DNA of 15,734 nucleotides from Fidelibacterota bacterium UBA7300 (GTDB taxonomy: Bacteria; Fidelibacterota; Marinisomatia; Marinisomatales; UBA2128): the NCBI GenBank assembly GCA_002471865.1, contig DKQU01000019.1, positions 1,410 through 17,143 on the forward strand, given 5' to 3'. Each line of letters begins with the position of its first letter. The stretch's first letter is position 1. The position numbers and the translations under genes are program-made. The notes below the pieces were generated by a model. That model saw nothing but the letters and a program-made list of their open reading frames with translations. It had not been told where the DNA came from and did no database searches. Below are positions 1 through 8,268 of the stretch, one piece after another.

Positions 1-3000
1 CCTACTAACGAAGCTTGTGCTACTCCCAGTAGTTTTTGTCCTCCGTCTAATCTTGTAGCAGGAGGAGGGGATAGCGAAGTCTATCTTGCATGGACTGAAC
101 CCGAATTTGAAGGCGGCGGTGATCAATGGACTCCACTCGCTGATCTGGCAGCTAATGCTGACTGGGGAGCAAGTAACGTCGATCTAAGTTCCTATGCTGG
201 GTCTATAATCCAAGTTGCTTTCCATTACGATGATGGCGGAGCATGGGCGGATGGTTCCGGTGTGGATGATGTGGTAATCACCGCTGACGGAAGCGAAATC
301 GTTTCCGCTAACTTTGACGATGGTCAACTGCCAGATGGTTGGTCAATAGAAACTCCTGGTGTTGGCTGGGAGTTTGCAGATGCCACCTATTTTAACAGCA
401 ATGCAGATAATTTCATTACCTATCCTGAACACGGTGTTTTCGCAGGTTGTGATGACGATGGAAATGGATCAGGTAATTCTTCAGATGACTATCTGATTAC
501 GCCGACGCTCGATTTGTCCGGCAACAGCTCTATAGCACTCGATCTTGCCTATTGGCATTCTGGCCAATATGGAGGTGTATTAACTGTAGAAGTGAAAGTT
601 ATTGAAGCATCTGACTGCGGTACGTTCTCCCATTATGCTGTTACTCGTGACGGCTCCGAAATAGGTACTACAACGGAACCGAACTATACGGATACAGACG
701 TAACTAACGATACCGAGTACTGTTACTCAGTGGCTGCCCATTATGTGGAAGGCGTTTCTTCTTCTACTAACGAAGCGTGTGCTACACCATCTGAGATGTA
801 TATAGCTACCTTGCCTATCAGTGAGGACTTCGAAGGAGATCTCGGTGAAGGTTGGGGTCAGGAAGTGACAGATGGTGCTCCTACAGAGTGGCAATTTTCT
901 AGCAGCGCAGGTGAGCCGCCTATCCCTGAGAATGGCACTATTTTCGCCTGGATTCACGACGATGATGTGGGAAGTGGAACTCCGGGTTACATTGCCACTT
1001 TACACACACCAATGTTCGATGCTTCTGATGGTGGCATAATACTCCTATCTTTCGACTATGCCTACAATCCGTTAGGTGACTTCTTCGATGTTGTATGGCG
1101 ACTTCCCGGAGGAAATTGGGAGTTGCTGATGCCTTTGGGGGCGGCGCTGAGTTGGACAAACGTGACTATTGACGTAACCGAATTAGTCGGTGGCATGGGT
1201 GCTGCACAGATTGGGTTTATGTATGATGATGCCTCATCCTGGGCTTGGTGGGTTGCCTTGGATAATGTCGCCGTGGGCTCTATGACAGAAGTATCTATTA
1301 GTGGTAACGTCTCTTCATCGCTTACTGGTGGACCGCTTGAGGGTGCAGAGATTACAGCTGAAGAAGCTGATTTTGGATTTGAGTATGTTACAGTCACGGA
1401 TGCTAATGGTGATTATGACATCACTGGGTTGAGTGGAACCTACACCATCACCGCCCGTGCCGATGGACACCAAGACGCAACAGAAGAAGGTGTGGATGCC
1501 AGCGATGGTGCCGTGGTAGACTTTGTTCTCGAACCAGCTCTACCCGGTGTGGCGGGTCTCTCTGCTCATGATGCTGGCAGCAAGAGCATCCAACTCGACT
1601 GGTTGGAAACCGGATCTGTTTCCGAGTATGAGCTCTTCTACCACGACGATGACTATGAATCTCAGCTTGGTTGCGGAGGAGGATGTTGGCTCGGTACAAG
1701 GATGACACCTCCTGCCTATCCGGCGACTCTGGTCGGCGCTTTTATGGCTTTCCAAGGTGATGCTGCTACTACCGCCGGAAACGTACAGGTGTACGTCGAT
1801 CCATCTGGCAGTGGAAACCCCATGGGCAATACTGAGCTTGTTTGGGAAAGCGACTTTTTTGCTGCTCCTCCTGGTGAGTACTACATTGAGATTCCTGGCA
1901 TCGAGATAGCATCAGGTGATTTTTATCTGATGCATAATGAGCAAAACTCCGGATTCTCAGGTCTTGGTATGGATGAAAGTGGCGGTTACCCAGATCGGAT
2001 GTTCTACGCTAACACTGATGGATGGTATAACATCGCCGATGCTGGCTTTCCGTTCAACTATTTCCAGACTGCTTATATGGTTGGTACTCCTCCGGGTATT
2101 CAAGGTCCGGCTCTGGCTGAAAGATCTTCGAACAATATCAGGATGGCGACACCTCAGCGGCACAAGCAGATGCTGAATTCTGTGGATATCACTATCCAGA
2201 ATAAATCGCAGATCGAGGAAGTGGACGCTGAACATAATCCAGCTTTCGTTCTGGAAAACATTGATGAGTATTTCACGGATCCTGAGACTTGGGCGAATTA
2301 TGGTCTAGATACACCTAATCGTGATTCTACCATCACAGCTCTTGAAATATACCGGGATGATGCTCTCATTGCATCTTTAGGTGGTGATGAGCTGTCTTAT
2401 CTCGATGATGATCCCGATCTTGTATATGATCAGGAATACTGCTACTTCGTAAGGACTCAGTGGTATATCAGCGAATACGATGCGTATGTTTACGGCAGTA
2501 ATTCCAACGAGGCTTGCGCCATTCCGCGCCTACTGGGTGATGTGGACGGCGATGGTTACATAACGGTTGACGACATTGTAATAGTCATTAACTTCATTCT
2601 CGAACTGGATACACCAGATGAACTTGAATTCATGATGGCTGATGTCAACGTAGACGGTGCGATCAACATCCTTGATGTAGTACAGATAGTGGATATCATA
2701 ATCGGTCGGGCTGCCGGCAATTCCCGTATAGCAGCTCCAGGTGCCGAAGCACTGTATGAGATTCTGACTACATCTTTCGCAGGAAGTAATCCTAGCCTCG
2801 ATGTAGCACTGAGATATGATGGCGATTTGGCCGGAGCTCAGTTTACTCTAAGCTATGATGAATCCCGGATTGTTCTGGGTGCTCCTGTTCTGGCTTCAGA
2901 CGGTGCTACCGTGTTTGCCAAGGAAACTGCACCGGGTGAGATGACCGTATTGGTCTTCAACCTGAGTGGTGATTATCTGGATCTGCCGGATGAAAGTTTC

Positions 3001-3423
3001 GTCAGCTTCCCTGTGGAGTTGTCGAATGATCGGGCGACTGGACAGATGCAAATTGATTTTATTTCTGCAATTGCAGCTGGGCCGTTTGGTCAGGATATTT
3101 CAGCCTCCTCTCGGTCGGCAAGCATTGATCTCAATGCCGTGCCTGAGGCGTATGCTCTACACCAGAACTTCCCGAATCCTTTCAACCCGACTACCAACAT
3201 TCGCTTCGATTTGAAAGATGCAGGTGAAGTGAATATAGCTGTGTACAATCTGCTGGGTCAGAAAGTAAAGACTCTGACAACTGGAGATTTGACTGCCGGC
3301 TATCATGAGGTTGTTTGGGATGGAACAGACAATCATGGTGTTACTGTTAGTGCAGGTGTTTACATCTATTCTCTCTCAAGTGAGTACTTCAATCAAACAA
3401 GGAAGATGATACTCCTGAAGTAG
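1..3423 (+). CDS. Large secreted multidomain protein with dockerin and T9SS sorting domain (5' end missing)
   Basis: The frame is open from base 1 to the TAG at 3421-3423, giving 1140 residues with no start in the window. Residues below count from base 1. I read: fibronectin III (Fn3) end and new Fn3 start (1-33); a choice-of-anchor J/cleaved-adhesin second half (38-92); an anchor J first half starting at FDDGQLPDGW (about 103-199); an Fn3 second half (201-264, ending TNEACATPS); a complete-looking anchor J domain (271-427); a carboxypeptidase-regulatory-like beta-sandwich (431-512); Fn3 pieces around a long insert (514-842); a dockerin with two calcium loops (847-858 DVDGDGYITVDD, 881-892 DVNVDGAINILD); a cohesin-like region (about 915-1045); and a sorting domain (1047-1140) with QNFPNPFNP. 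Such sorting domains direct T9SS export to the cell surface or medium. The ligand or catalytic role is unknown, and any enzymatic domain would be upstream. Domain calls are by eye; the sorting domain and dockerin are the firmest. Confidence 0.88.
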   Translation, partial: PTNEACATPSSFCPPSNLVAGGGDSEVYLAWTEPEFEGGGDQWTPLADLAANADWGASNVDLSSYAGSIIQVAFHYDDGGAWADGSGVDDVVITADGSEIVSANFDDGQLPDGWSIETPGVGWEFADATYFNSNADNFITYPEHGVFAGCDDDGNGSGNSSDDYLITPTLDLSGNSSIALDLAYWHSGQYGGVLTVEVKVIEASDCGTFSHYAVTRDGSEIGTTTEPNYTDTDVTNDTEYCYSVAAHYVEGVSSSTNEACATPSEMYIATLPISEDFEGDLGEGWGQEVTDGAPTEWQFSSSAGEPPIPENGTIFAWIHDDDVGSGTPGYIATLHTPMFDASDGGIILLSFDYAYNPLGDFFDVVWRLPGGNWELLMPLGAALSWTNVTIDVTELVGGMGAAQIGFMYDDASSWAWWVALDNVAVGSMTEVSISGNVSSSLTGGPLEGAEITAEEADFGFEYVTVTDANGDYDITGLSGTYTITARADGHQDATEEGVDASDGAVVDFVLEPALPGVAGLSAHDAGSKSIQLDWLETGSVSEYELFYHDDDYESQLGCGGGCWLGTRMTPPAYPATLVGAFMAFQGDAATTAGNVQVYVDPSGSGNPMGNTELVWESDFFAAPPGEYYIEIPGIEIASGDFYLMHNEQNSGFSGLGMDESGGYPDRMFYANTDGWYNIADAGFPFNYFQTAYMVGTPPGIQGPALAERSSNNIRMATPQRHKQMLNSVDITIQNKSQIEEVDAEHNPAFVLENIDEYFTDPETWANYGLDTPNRDSTITALEIYRDDALIASLGGDELSYLDDDPDLVYDQEYCYFVRTQWYISEYDAYVYGSNSNEACAIPRLLGDVDGDGYITVDDIVIVINFILELDTPDELEFMMADVNVDGAINILDVVQIVDIIIGRAAGNSRIAAPGAEALYEILTTSFAGSNPSLDVALRYDGDLAGAQFTLSYDESRIVLGAPVLASDGATVFAKETAPGEMTVLVFNLSGDYLDLPDESFVSFPVELSNDRATGQMQIDFISAIAAGPFGQDISASSRSASIDLNAVPEAYALHQNFPNPFNPTTNIRFDLKDAGEVNIAVYNLLGQKVKTLTTGDLTAGYHEVVWDGTDNHGVTVSAGVYIYSLSSEYFNQTRKMILLK

Positions 3424-3445
3424 AGACTAACAGACGTAATTTTTT

Positions 3446-3481
3446 AGAAAAAGCCCTTCTTTTGTAGAAGGGCTTTTTTTT
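3446..3481 (+). terminator. Strong Rho-independent terminator after the secreted protein gene
   Basis: GCCCTTCT (3453-3460) pairs perfectly with AGAAGGGC (3466-3473) across a five-base loop. Eight T follow (3474-3481) and a run of A precedes the stem, so it may also work on the opposite strand. It lies 22 bases after the stop codon and separates this gene from degP. Confidence 0.93.
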
Positions 3482-3498
3482 ATCTGAAACTTTTATCG

Positions 3499-3516
3499 AT
3501 CTTCCTCATAGAAGAT
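3499..3516. repeat. Short perfect inverted repeat in the degP leader
   Basis: ATCTTC (3499-3504) and GAAGAT (3511-3516) form a perfect 6-6-6 inverted repeat, 26 bases before the degP start codon. It could be a small hairpin in the leader mRNA or a dimeric regulator site. A six-base palindrome can arise by chance, so function is only a suggestion. Confidence 0.25.
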
Positions 3517-3541
3517 GTAAATTCTAATGAAAGGAGCACGT

Positions 3542-4951
3542 ATGAAACGTATAATGTTACCCGTAATGGTTTTGGTCTTTCTCTCTACTCTGAGTGCCAA
3601 GCTGCCTGCTGCCAAGGAGTTGAGCGACACCTTTGTATCCGTAGTGGAAAAGGTTAACGCGGCTGTGGTTACCATTACCAGCGAGAAAGTGTTTACCCAG
3701 GGTGATTCGAATTTCCGTCATCCATTTGATGAATATTTTGGCGACAACTATTTTCCATATCAGTATCGAGATCCAAATAGAGAATACCGGAGTCAAATAC
3801 TTGGTTCAGGTGTGATCGTTGACGCCGTTAATGGGTATATCCTTACCAATAATCATGTCGTCGCAGAGGCAGATGAGATCATTATTCTGCTAATTGATGA
3901 AAGAGAGTATGAAGCAGATGTGATTGGGAGAGATCCCCAGAGTGACTTAGCAGTGTTGAAGATTGATGCCGAAGATCTTGTTGCTGCTGAGCTGGGAGAC
4001 TCTGATGAACTTGATGTGGGGGAGTGGGTACTGGCTATCGGCAGCCCCTTCTCGGAGGAACTGAGCCACACGGTAACGGCAGGAATTGTGAGTGCCAAAG
4101 GCCGCAGCCGTATTATTGATGGGACCAGCTACGAAGATTTTATCCAGACCGATGCGGCTATCAATCCGGGGAACAGCGGTGGTGCCTTGGTCGATCTCGA
4201 CGGTAAACTTGTGGGCATTAATACCGCCATCGCCACGGGAGGTTTTTCCCGCGGTAATGTAGGTGTCGGTTTCACCATTCCCATCAATCTTGCAAGTCGT
4301 ATAATGAATGCTCTCATCGCTGACGGAAAAGTCATACGATCCTGGCTGGGCGTCTACATTCAGGATGTGGATGATGGGATTGCCCGTGCTCTAGGATTGG
4401 AAGACAGACAGGGCGTTATTGTAACTCGCATTGTTGAAGGCAGTCCGGCAGAAGGTGGTGGTGTGGAGGTTGAGGATATTATCGTAGAATTTGACGGTAC
4501 CAAAATTCGAGACGCTGCTCACCTCAAGAATACCGTCTCATCCACTTCCCCCGGCTCCAAGTCTGTTGTGAAGGTCATCCGGAAGAAGAGGAAAAAGACG
4601 CTTCGAGTGAATCTTGTGGAGCTTCCTCAGGATGTGACAGTTTTTGCCTCTTCCCAATCGAGCGGACGTTCTCTCGGCATCGAAGCCCAGGAGTTAACGG
4701 CAGAATGGCGACGGCGCCTCCGTTTAGACGAAGATGTACAAGGTGTGGTAGTTACTGATGTAAGCAGCAGGAGTGCCGCCGGGAAGGCGGAAATCAAAGC
4801 CGGCGATTTGATCAAGAGAATCGGTGACACTGAAATCAGGGACATGAATGATTTTAGGTCTGCTGTCTCTGTAATAGAGGAAGGGGAAGCAGTTTTGTTT
4901 CTGATCCTCAGACAGGGATACGCGCGATTCATTACTGTGGAAAACAACTAA
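3542..4951 (+). CDS. degP: Periplasmic Do-type serine protease/chaperone (DegP/HtrA family) with two PDZ domains
   Basis: This is a trypsin-fold protease that degrades or refolds damaged envelope proteins. The start chosen is ATG 3542, five bases after AAGGAG (3531-3536). An ATG at 3527 in the same frame lies upstream of that ribosome binding site and is unlikely. The 469-residue product begins MKRIMLPVMVLVFL, a typical signal peptide that probably ends near residue 19-23. The catalytic triad is His105 (TNNHVV), Asp135 (SDLAVLKI) and Ser212 (NPGNSGGAL). PDZ1 spans about 264-360 and ends in a very basic strand (RKKRKK); PDZ2 spans about 374-469. Length and order match the DegP/DegQ group (protease, PDZ1, PDZ2) rather than single-PDZ DegS. 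It lies between two terminators, so it is probably transcribed alone. Which of the DegP or DegQ roles it fills cannot be told from sequence. Confidence 0.95.
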   Translation: MKRIMLPVMVLVFLSTLSAKLPAAKELSDTFVSVVEKVNAAVVTITSEKVFTQGDSNFRHPFDEYFGDNYFPYQYRDPNREYRSQILGSGVIVDAVNGYILTNNHVVAEADEIIILLIDEREYEADVIGRDPQSDLAVLKIDAEDLVAAELGDSDELDVGEWVLAIGSPFSEELSHTVTAGIVSAKGRSRIIDGTSYEDFIQTDAAINPGNSGGALVDLDGKLVGINTAIATGGFSRGNVGVGFTIPINLASRIMNALIADGKVIRSWLGVYIQDVDDGIARALGLEDRQGVIVTRIVEGSPAEGGGVEVEDIIVEFDGTKIRDAAHLKNTVSSTSPGSKSVVKVIRKKRKKTLRVNLVELPQDVTVFASSQSSGRSLGIEAQELTAEWRRRLRLDEDVQGVVVTDVSSRSAAGKAEIKAGDLIKRIGDTEIRDMNDFRSAVSVIEEGEAVLFLILRQGYARFITVENN

Positions 4952-4975
4952 ACTTATCTGGATAAAAGAAGTGCA

Positions 4976-5000
4976 AGAGGGGCCGTAGAGGCCCCTTTAT
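4976..5000 (+). terminator. Probable Rho-independent terminator after degP
   Basis: GGGGCC (4979-4984) pairs with GGCCCC (4990-4995) across the loop GTAGA, with further A-T/G-T pairing at the base. The T tract is short and interrupted (TTTATTATTT), so it is weaker than the upstream terminator. It begins about 25 bases past the degP stop codon. Confidence 0.78.
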
Positions 5001-5028
5001 TATTTAAATAACCCGACAGTGGATTTAA

Positions 5029-5057
5029 TTGATTTTCACCCTGCCTGTCCCTAACTT
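5029..5057 (+). promoter_or_regulatory. Candidate promoter for the ileS gene cluster
   Basis: TTGATT (5029-5034) and TAACTT (5052-5057) are separated by 17 bases and lie between the degP terminator and ileS, where a promoter is required. The sequence from 5052 also reads TAACTTT, resembling the TAnnTTTG -7 element of Bacteroidota promoters without the final G. This is a by-eye match only. Confidence 0.3.
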
Positions 5058-5110
5058 TCTCGACTGTAAAACGTTACATTCTTCAAGGTCCATAAAGAAT
5101 AGAAAAGCCA

Positions 5111-8100
5111 ATGCTTAAACCAGTAGAATCAAAAGTAGATTTCATCGCCCTTGAGCATGAAATGCTCGAATTCTGGGAGAAGAACGACATCTTTACGAAA
5201 AGGGTGGATGCCAACCGCGACAATCCCAAATGGTCGTTTCTCGATGGTCCAATAACTGCTAACAATCCCATGGGTGTGCATCACGCCTGGGGCAGAACGT
5301 ATAAAGATCTTTTCCAGCGCTACAAAGCTATGAAAGGGTTCGATCAGCGCTATCAGAACGGATTCGACTGTCAGGGTTTGTGGGTAGAGGTCGAGGTGGA
5401 AAAAGAGCTGGGCTTTAAGTCAAAGACTGATATAGAAGAGTACGGCATTGAAAAATTTGTAGAAGCGTGTAAGGAACGGGTCCGAAAGTATTCCAAGATC
5501 CAAACGGATCAATCTATTCGTCTCGGCTACTGGATGAACTGGGATAATTCCTATTTTACCATGTCAGATGAGAATAACTACACCATCTGGCACTTCCTCA
5601 AAACCTGTCACGACCGCGGATGGATCTACAAAGGGCACGACGTCCTGCCGTGGTGCATCGACTGCGGCGCTGCCCTCAGCGAACACGAAATTGCCACCGA
5701 AGGATATGTCGAAAGAACACATACGTCCATCTACCTCCGGTTTCCTCTGTTAGACGCGGAAAACGAATCGTTACTCGTCTGGACCACCACTCCGTGGACA
5801 CTCACATCCAATGTCTCTGCCGCAATCAAGTCAGATATGGATTATGTAAAGGTCAAGCAGGGAGATGAATTTCTTTTTCTGGCAGAGAATCGAGTTGATA
5901 TCCTCAAAGAAAAGGGTCCCTTTGAGATTGTCAAAAAGCTGAAAGGTAAGGAACTGTTGAATCGCGCTTATGAAGGTCCATTCGACTCATTCGAGGTTCA
6001 ACAGGGAGTAGAACACAAAGTCATCGAGTGGGAAGATGTAAACGATGAAGAAGGGACCGGAATAGTCCACATCGCGCCAGGATGCGGTCACGAAGATTAT
6101 GTTTTAGCCAAGGATCTCGACTTAGCCGTTATCGCTCCGCTGGATGAATTCGGAACGTATCTGGAAGGGTTCGGCTGGCTCTCAGGAAAAAACATTCGAG
6201 ATGTTAACCAGGAGATTTTCGACGATCTGAAGAGTCGAGGAAAACTCTACAAACGCGAACAGTACAGTCACCGCTATCCTATCTGCTGGCGGCATAAGTC
6301 GGATCTGGCATTCCGCCTGGTGGATGAGTGGTTTATCTCTATGGATGAGTTCCGTCACGACATTATGGAGATTACTGAACAGATTCAATGGCTTCCGTCA
6401 TGGGGTAAGGATCGTGAAATGGACTGGCTGAAGAACATGCACGACTGGATGATCTCCAAGAAGCGATACTGGGGATTGGCTCTGCCTATCTTTGAATGCG
6501 ATGACTGCGGACACTTCGACGTAATAGGAAGTCGAGATGAGCTGAAGCAGCGAGCCGTGGAAGGGTGGACTGAATATGGGGATCACTCTCCTCACCGCCC
6601 GTGGGTGGATGCAGTGAAGATCAAATGCGACGAATGCGGTACAGTCGTTTCGCGGATTCCCGATGTAGGCAATCCCTGGCTCGACGCGGGAATTGTACCT
6701 TTCTCAACTATGGGTTATCTGGATAAACCTGACTACTGGAAAGAATGGTTTCCTGCCGATTTCATTACAGAGAGCTTCCCGGGACAATTCCGTAATTGGT
6801 TTTATTCACTCCTCGCCATGAGCGCAGCACTGGAGAAGAAACCACCGTTCAAGACCGTTCTGGGTCACGCCTTAGTGAAGGATGAGAAAGGCGACGATAT
6901 GCACAAGAGTGCAGGGAATGCAATCTGGTTCGAGGATGCTGCCGAGGAGATCGGTGTAGATGTACTGCGGTGGATGTTTTCGGCTCAGAATCCTGAGCAT
7001 AATCTTCTTTTTGGTTACACTTCAGCCCGAGAGATCAGGAAACAGTTGATAACTCTTTGGAACGTCTATTCTTTTTTTGTTACGTACGCTCGTCTGGATG
7101 ACTTTGATCCATCCACTAAGCCGGAGGATAAGGACTTTACCAAACTCGATCGCTGGGTTTCGGCTCGGTTAGGCCAGCTTACGATGATTGCGGAAGATGC
7201 TTTCGAAACGTACCATGTTAATCGTCTGATGAAGCAGGTTGTCCGTTTCATGGATGATCTTTCTAATTGGTACGTCCGGCGCAATCGCAGGCGATTCTGG
7301 AAGAGCGAGAACGACAGTGACAAAAATGCTGCCTATTACACTCTTTATACGGCTCTCAAGGGAGCTTTGAAAGTGCTTGCTCCCATAATTCCGTTTGTTT
7401 CAGAAGCCATGTATCAGAATCTGGTTCGCGGCTTGGAACCGGACGCACCGGAAAGTATCCATCTCTGCAGTTTTCCTGAGGTAAAACCTTCTGACATTAA
7501 TGAAGAGGTTATTCGTGATATCGATGCTGTCGTAAAACTTGTAGAAATGGGCCGGCATGCGAGAAATAAGGTTAATCTGAAAATCAGGCAGCCCCTATCC
7601 AAGCTGCAATATGCTGTCTCCGATGACGCACTGGCAAAAGCCTTTGATCAAAATGCCGGTGAGATCATGGATGAGCTGAATATCAAGGAAATTGAGCGAG
7701 TTTCATCTCCTGAAGAGATTATGAGATTTACTCTGAAACCTAATTTTAAATCGTTGGGCGAAAAATATGGAAACGAACTCAATCAGATTAAGGATCTTTT
7801 GGCGGAAACTGACTTTTCTGAAGCAGCTGACAACTTAAGAGATGAAGGAGTTTTCAATCTGTCGAATAACGGTTCTGTATATGAACTTTCTGCTGAAGAT
7901 GTGATAATCCAAGAAGATGCCTTAGATGGTAAATCTGCTGTTTCTGAGAAACTGTTGACAGTAGCTGTGATTACTGAACTGACGGATGAATTGATTCAGG
8001 AGGGTATTGTCCGAGACATGATTCGTCAGGTTCAGAACATGCGGAAAGAAGCAGAATTCAATGTGGAGGATCGTATTACGGTGAATTGTGATGCCGAAGA

Positions 8101-8263
8101 TGATTTAAAAAAAGCACTCCAATCTTACGAGAACTATTTTTGTAATGAAGTTCTTGCAGTAAATTTAAGTTACGAAAGCGCTGAAGGGGAATTCAGCAAA
8201 GAAGTGGATATAAGAGGTCAAAAAGTAAAATATGATATTTCAAGAATTTCTAAAGAGGAGTAG
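5111..8263 (+). CDS. ileS: Isoleucyl-tRNA synthetase, IleS2 (eukaryote-like) type with GVHH signature
   Basis: This cytoplasmic class I enzyme charges tRNA-Ile with isoleucine. The 1050-residue length and the C-terminal region (LKPNFKSLGEKYG, then ELTDELIQEGIVRDMIRQ) match the DUF5915-type tail of IleS2, not the zinc-tailed IleS1 of E. coli. The class I signature reads G55-V56-H57-H58 where HxGH is usual, and the KMSKS loop reads D596-M-H-K599-S600. The editing domain has the Thr-rich motif WTTTPWTL (from 224) and GTGIVHIAP with Asp329. Cys pairs at 182/185 and 463/466 with 506/509 probably bind zinc. The anticodon-binding domain follows from about residue 660. A ribosome binding site is weak. 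It is the first gene of a close-packed cluster; the next start codon is five bases after its stop. The GVHH form is linked in published work to mupirocin hyper-resistance, which is inferred here, not shown. Confidence 0.97.
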   Translation: MLKPVESKVDFIALEHEMLEFWEKNDIFTKRVDANRDNPKWSFLDGPITANNPMGVHHAWGRTYKDLFQRYKAMKGFDQRYQNGFDCQGLWVEVEVEKELGFKSKTDIEEYGIEKFVEACKERVRKYSKIQTDQSIRLGYWMNWDNSYFTMSDENNYTIWHFLKTCHDRGWIYKGHDVLPWCIDCGAALSEHEIATEGYVERTHTSIYLRFPLLDAENESLLVWTTTPWTLTSNVSAAIKSDMDYVKVKQGDEFLFLAENRVDILKEKGPFEIVKKLKGKELLNRAYEGPFDSFEVQQGVEHKVIEWEDVNDEEGTGIVHIAPGCGHEDYVLAKDLDLAVIAPLDEFGTYLEGFGWLSGKNIRDVNQEIFDDLKSRGKLYKREQYSHRYPICWRHKSDLAFRLVDEWFISMDEFRHDIMEITEQIQWLPSWGKDREMDWLKNMHDWMISKKRYWGLALPIFECDDCGHFDVIGSRDELKQRAVEGWTEYGDHSPHRPWVDAVKIKCDECGTVVSRIPDVGNPWLDAGIVPFSTMGYLDKPDYWKEWFPADFITESFPGQFRNWFYSLLAMSAALEKKPPFKTVLGHALVKDEKGDDMHKSAGNAIWFEDAAEEIGVDVLRWMFSAQNPEHNLLFGYTSAREIRKQLITLWNVYSFFVTYARLDDFDPSTKPEDKDFTKLDRWVSARLGQLTMIAEDAFETYHVNRLMKQVVRFMDDLSNWYVRRNRRRFWKSENDSDKNAAYYTLYTALKGALKVLAPIIPFVSEAMYQNLVRGLEPDAPESIHLCSFPEVKPSDINEEVIRDIDAVVKLVEMGRHARNKVNLKIRQPLSKLQYAVSDDALAKAFDQNAGEIMDELNIKEIERVSSPEEIMRFTLKPNFKSLGEKYGNELNQIKDLLAETDFSEAADNLRDEGVFNLSNNGSVYELSAEDVIIQEDALDGKSAVSEKLLTVAVITELTDELIQEGIVRDMIRQVQNMRKEAEFNVEDRITVNCDAEDDLKKALQSYENYFCNEVLAVNLSYESAEGEFSKEVDIRGQKVKYDISRISKEE

Positions 8264-8268
8264 AAAAA

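Noticed and set aside
262..3423. ATG 262 as the true start of the secreted protein
   Set aside because: The same frame is open back to base 1 and encodes Fn3 and anchor J sequence there; 262 is internal, and no ribosome binding site or signal peptide is present.
3527..3541. Earlier in-frame ATG (3527) as the degP start
   Set aside because: It lies before the AAGGAG ribosome binding site and would put charged residues ahead of a normal signal peptide; ATG 3542 has ideal spacing.
4627..4947. 106-codon open frame on the minus strand inside degP
   Set aside because: It lies opposite a well-conserved PDZ domain, has no ribosome binding site or recognisable motif, and is a by-product of codon use on the + strand.
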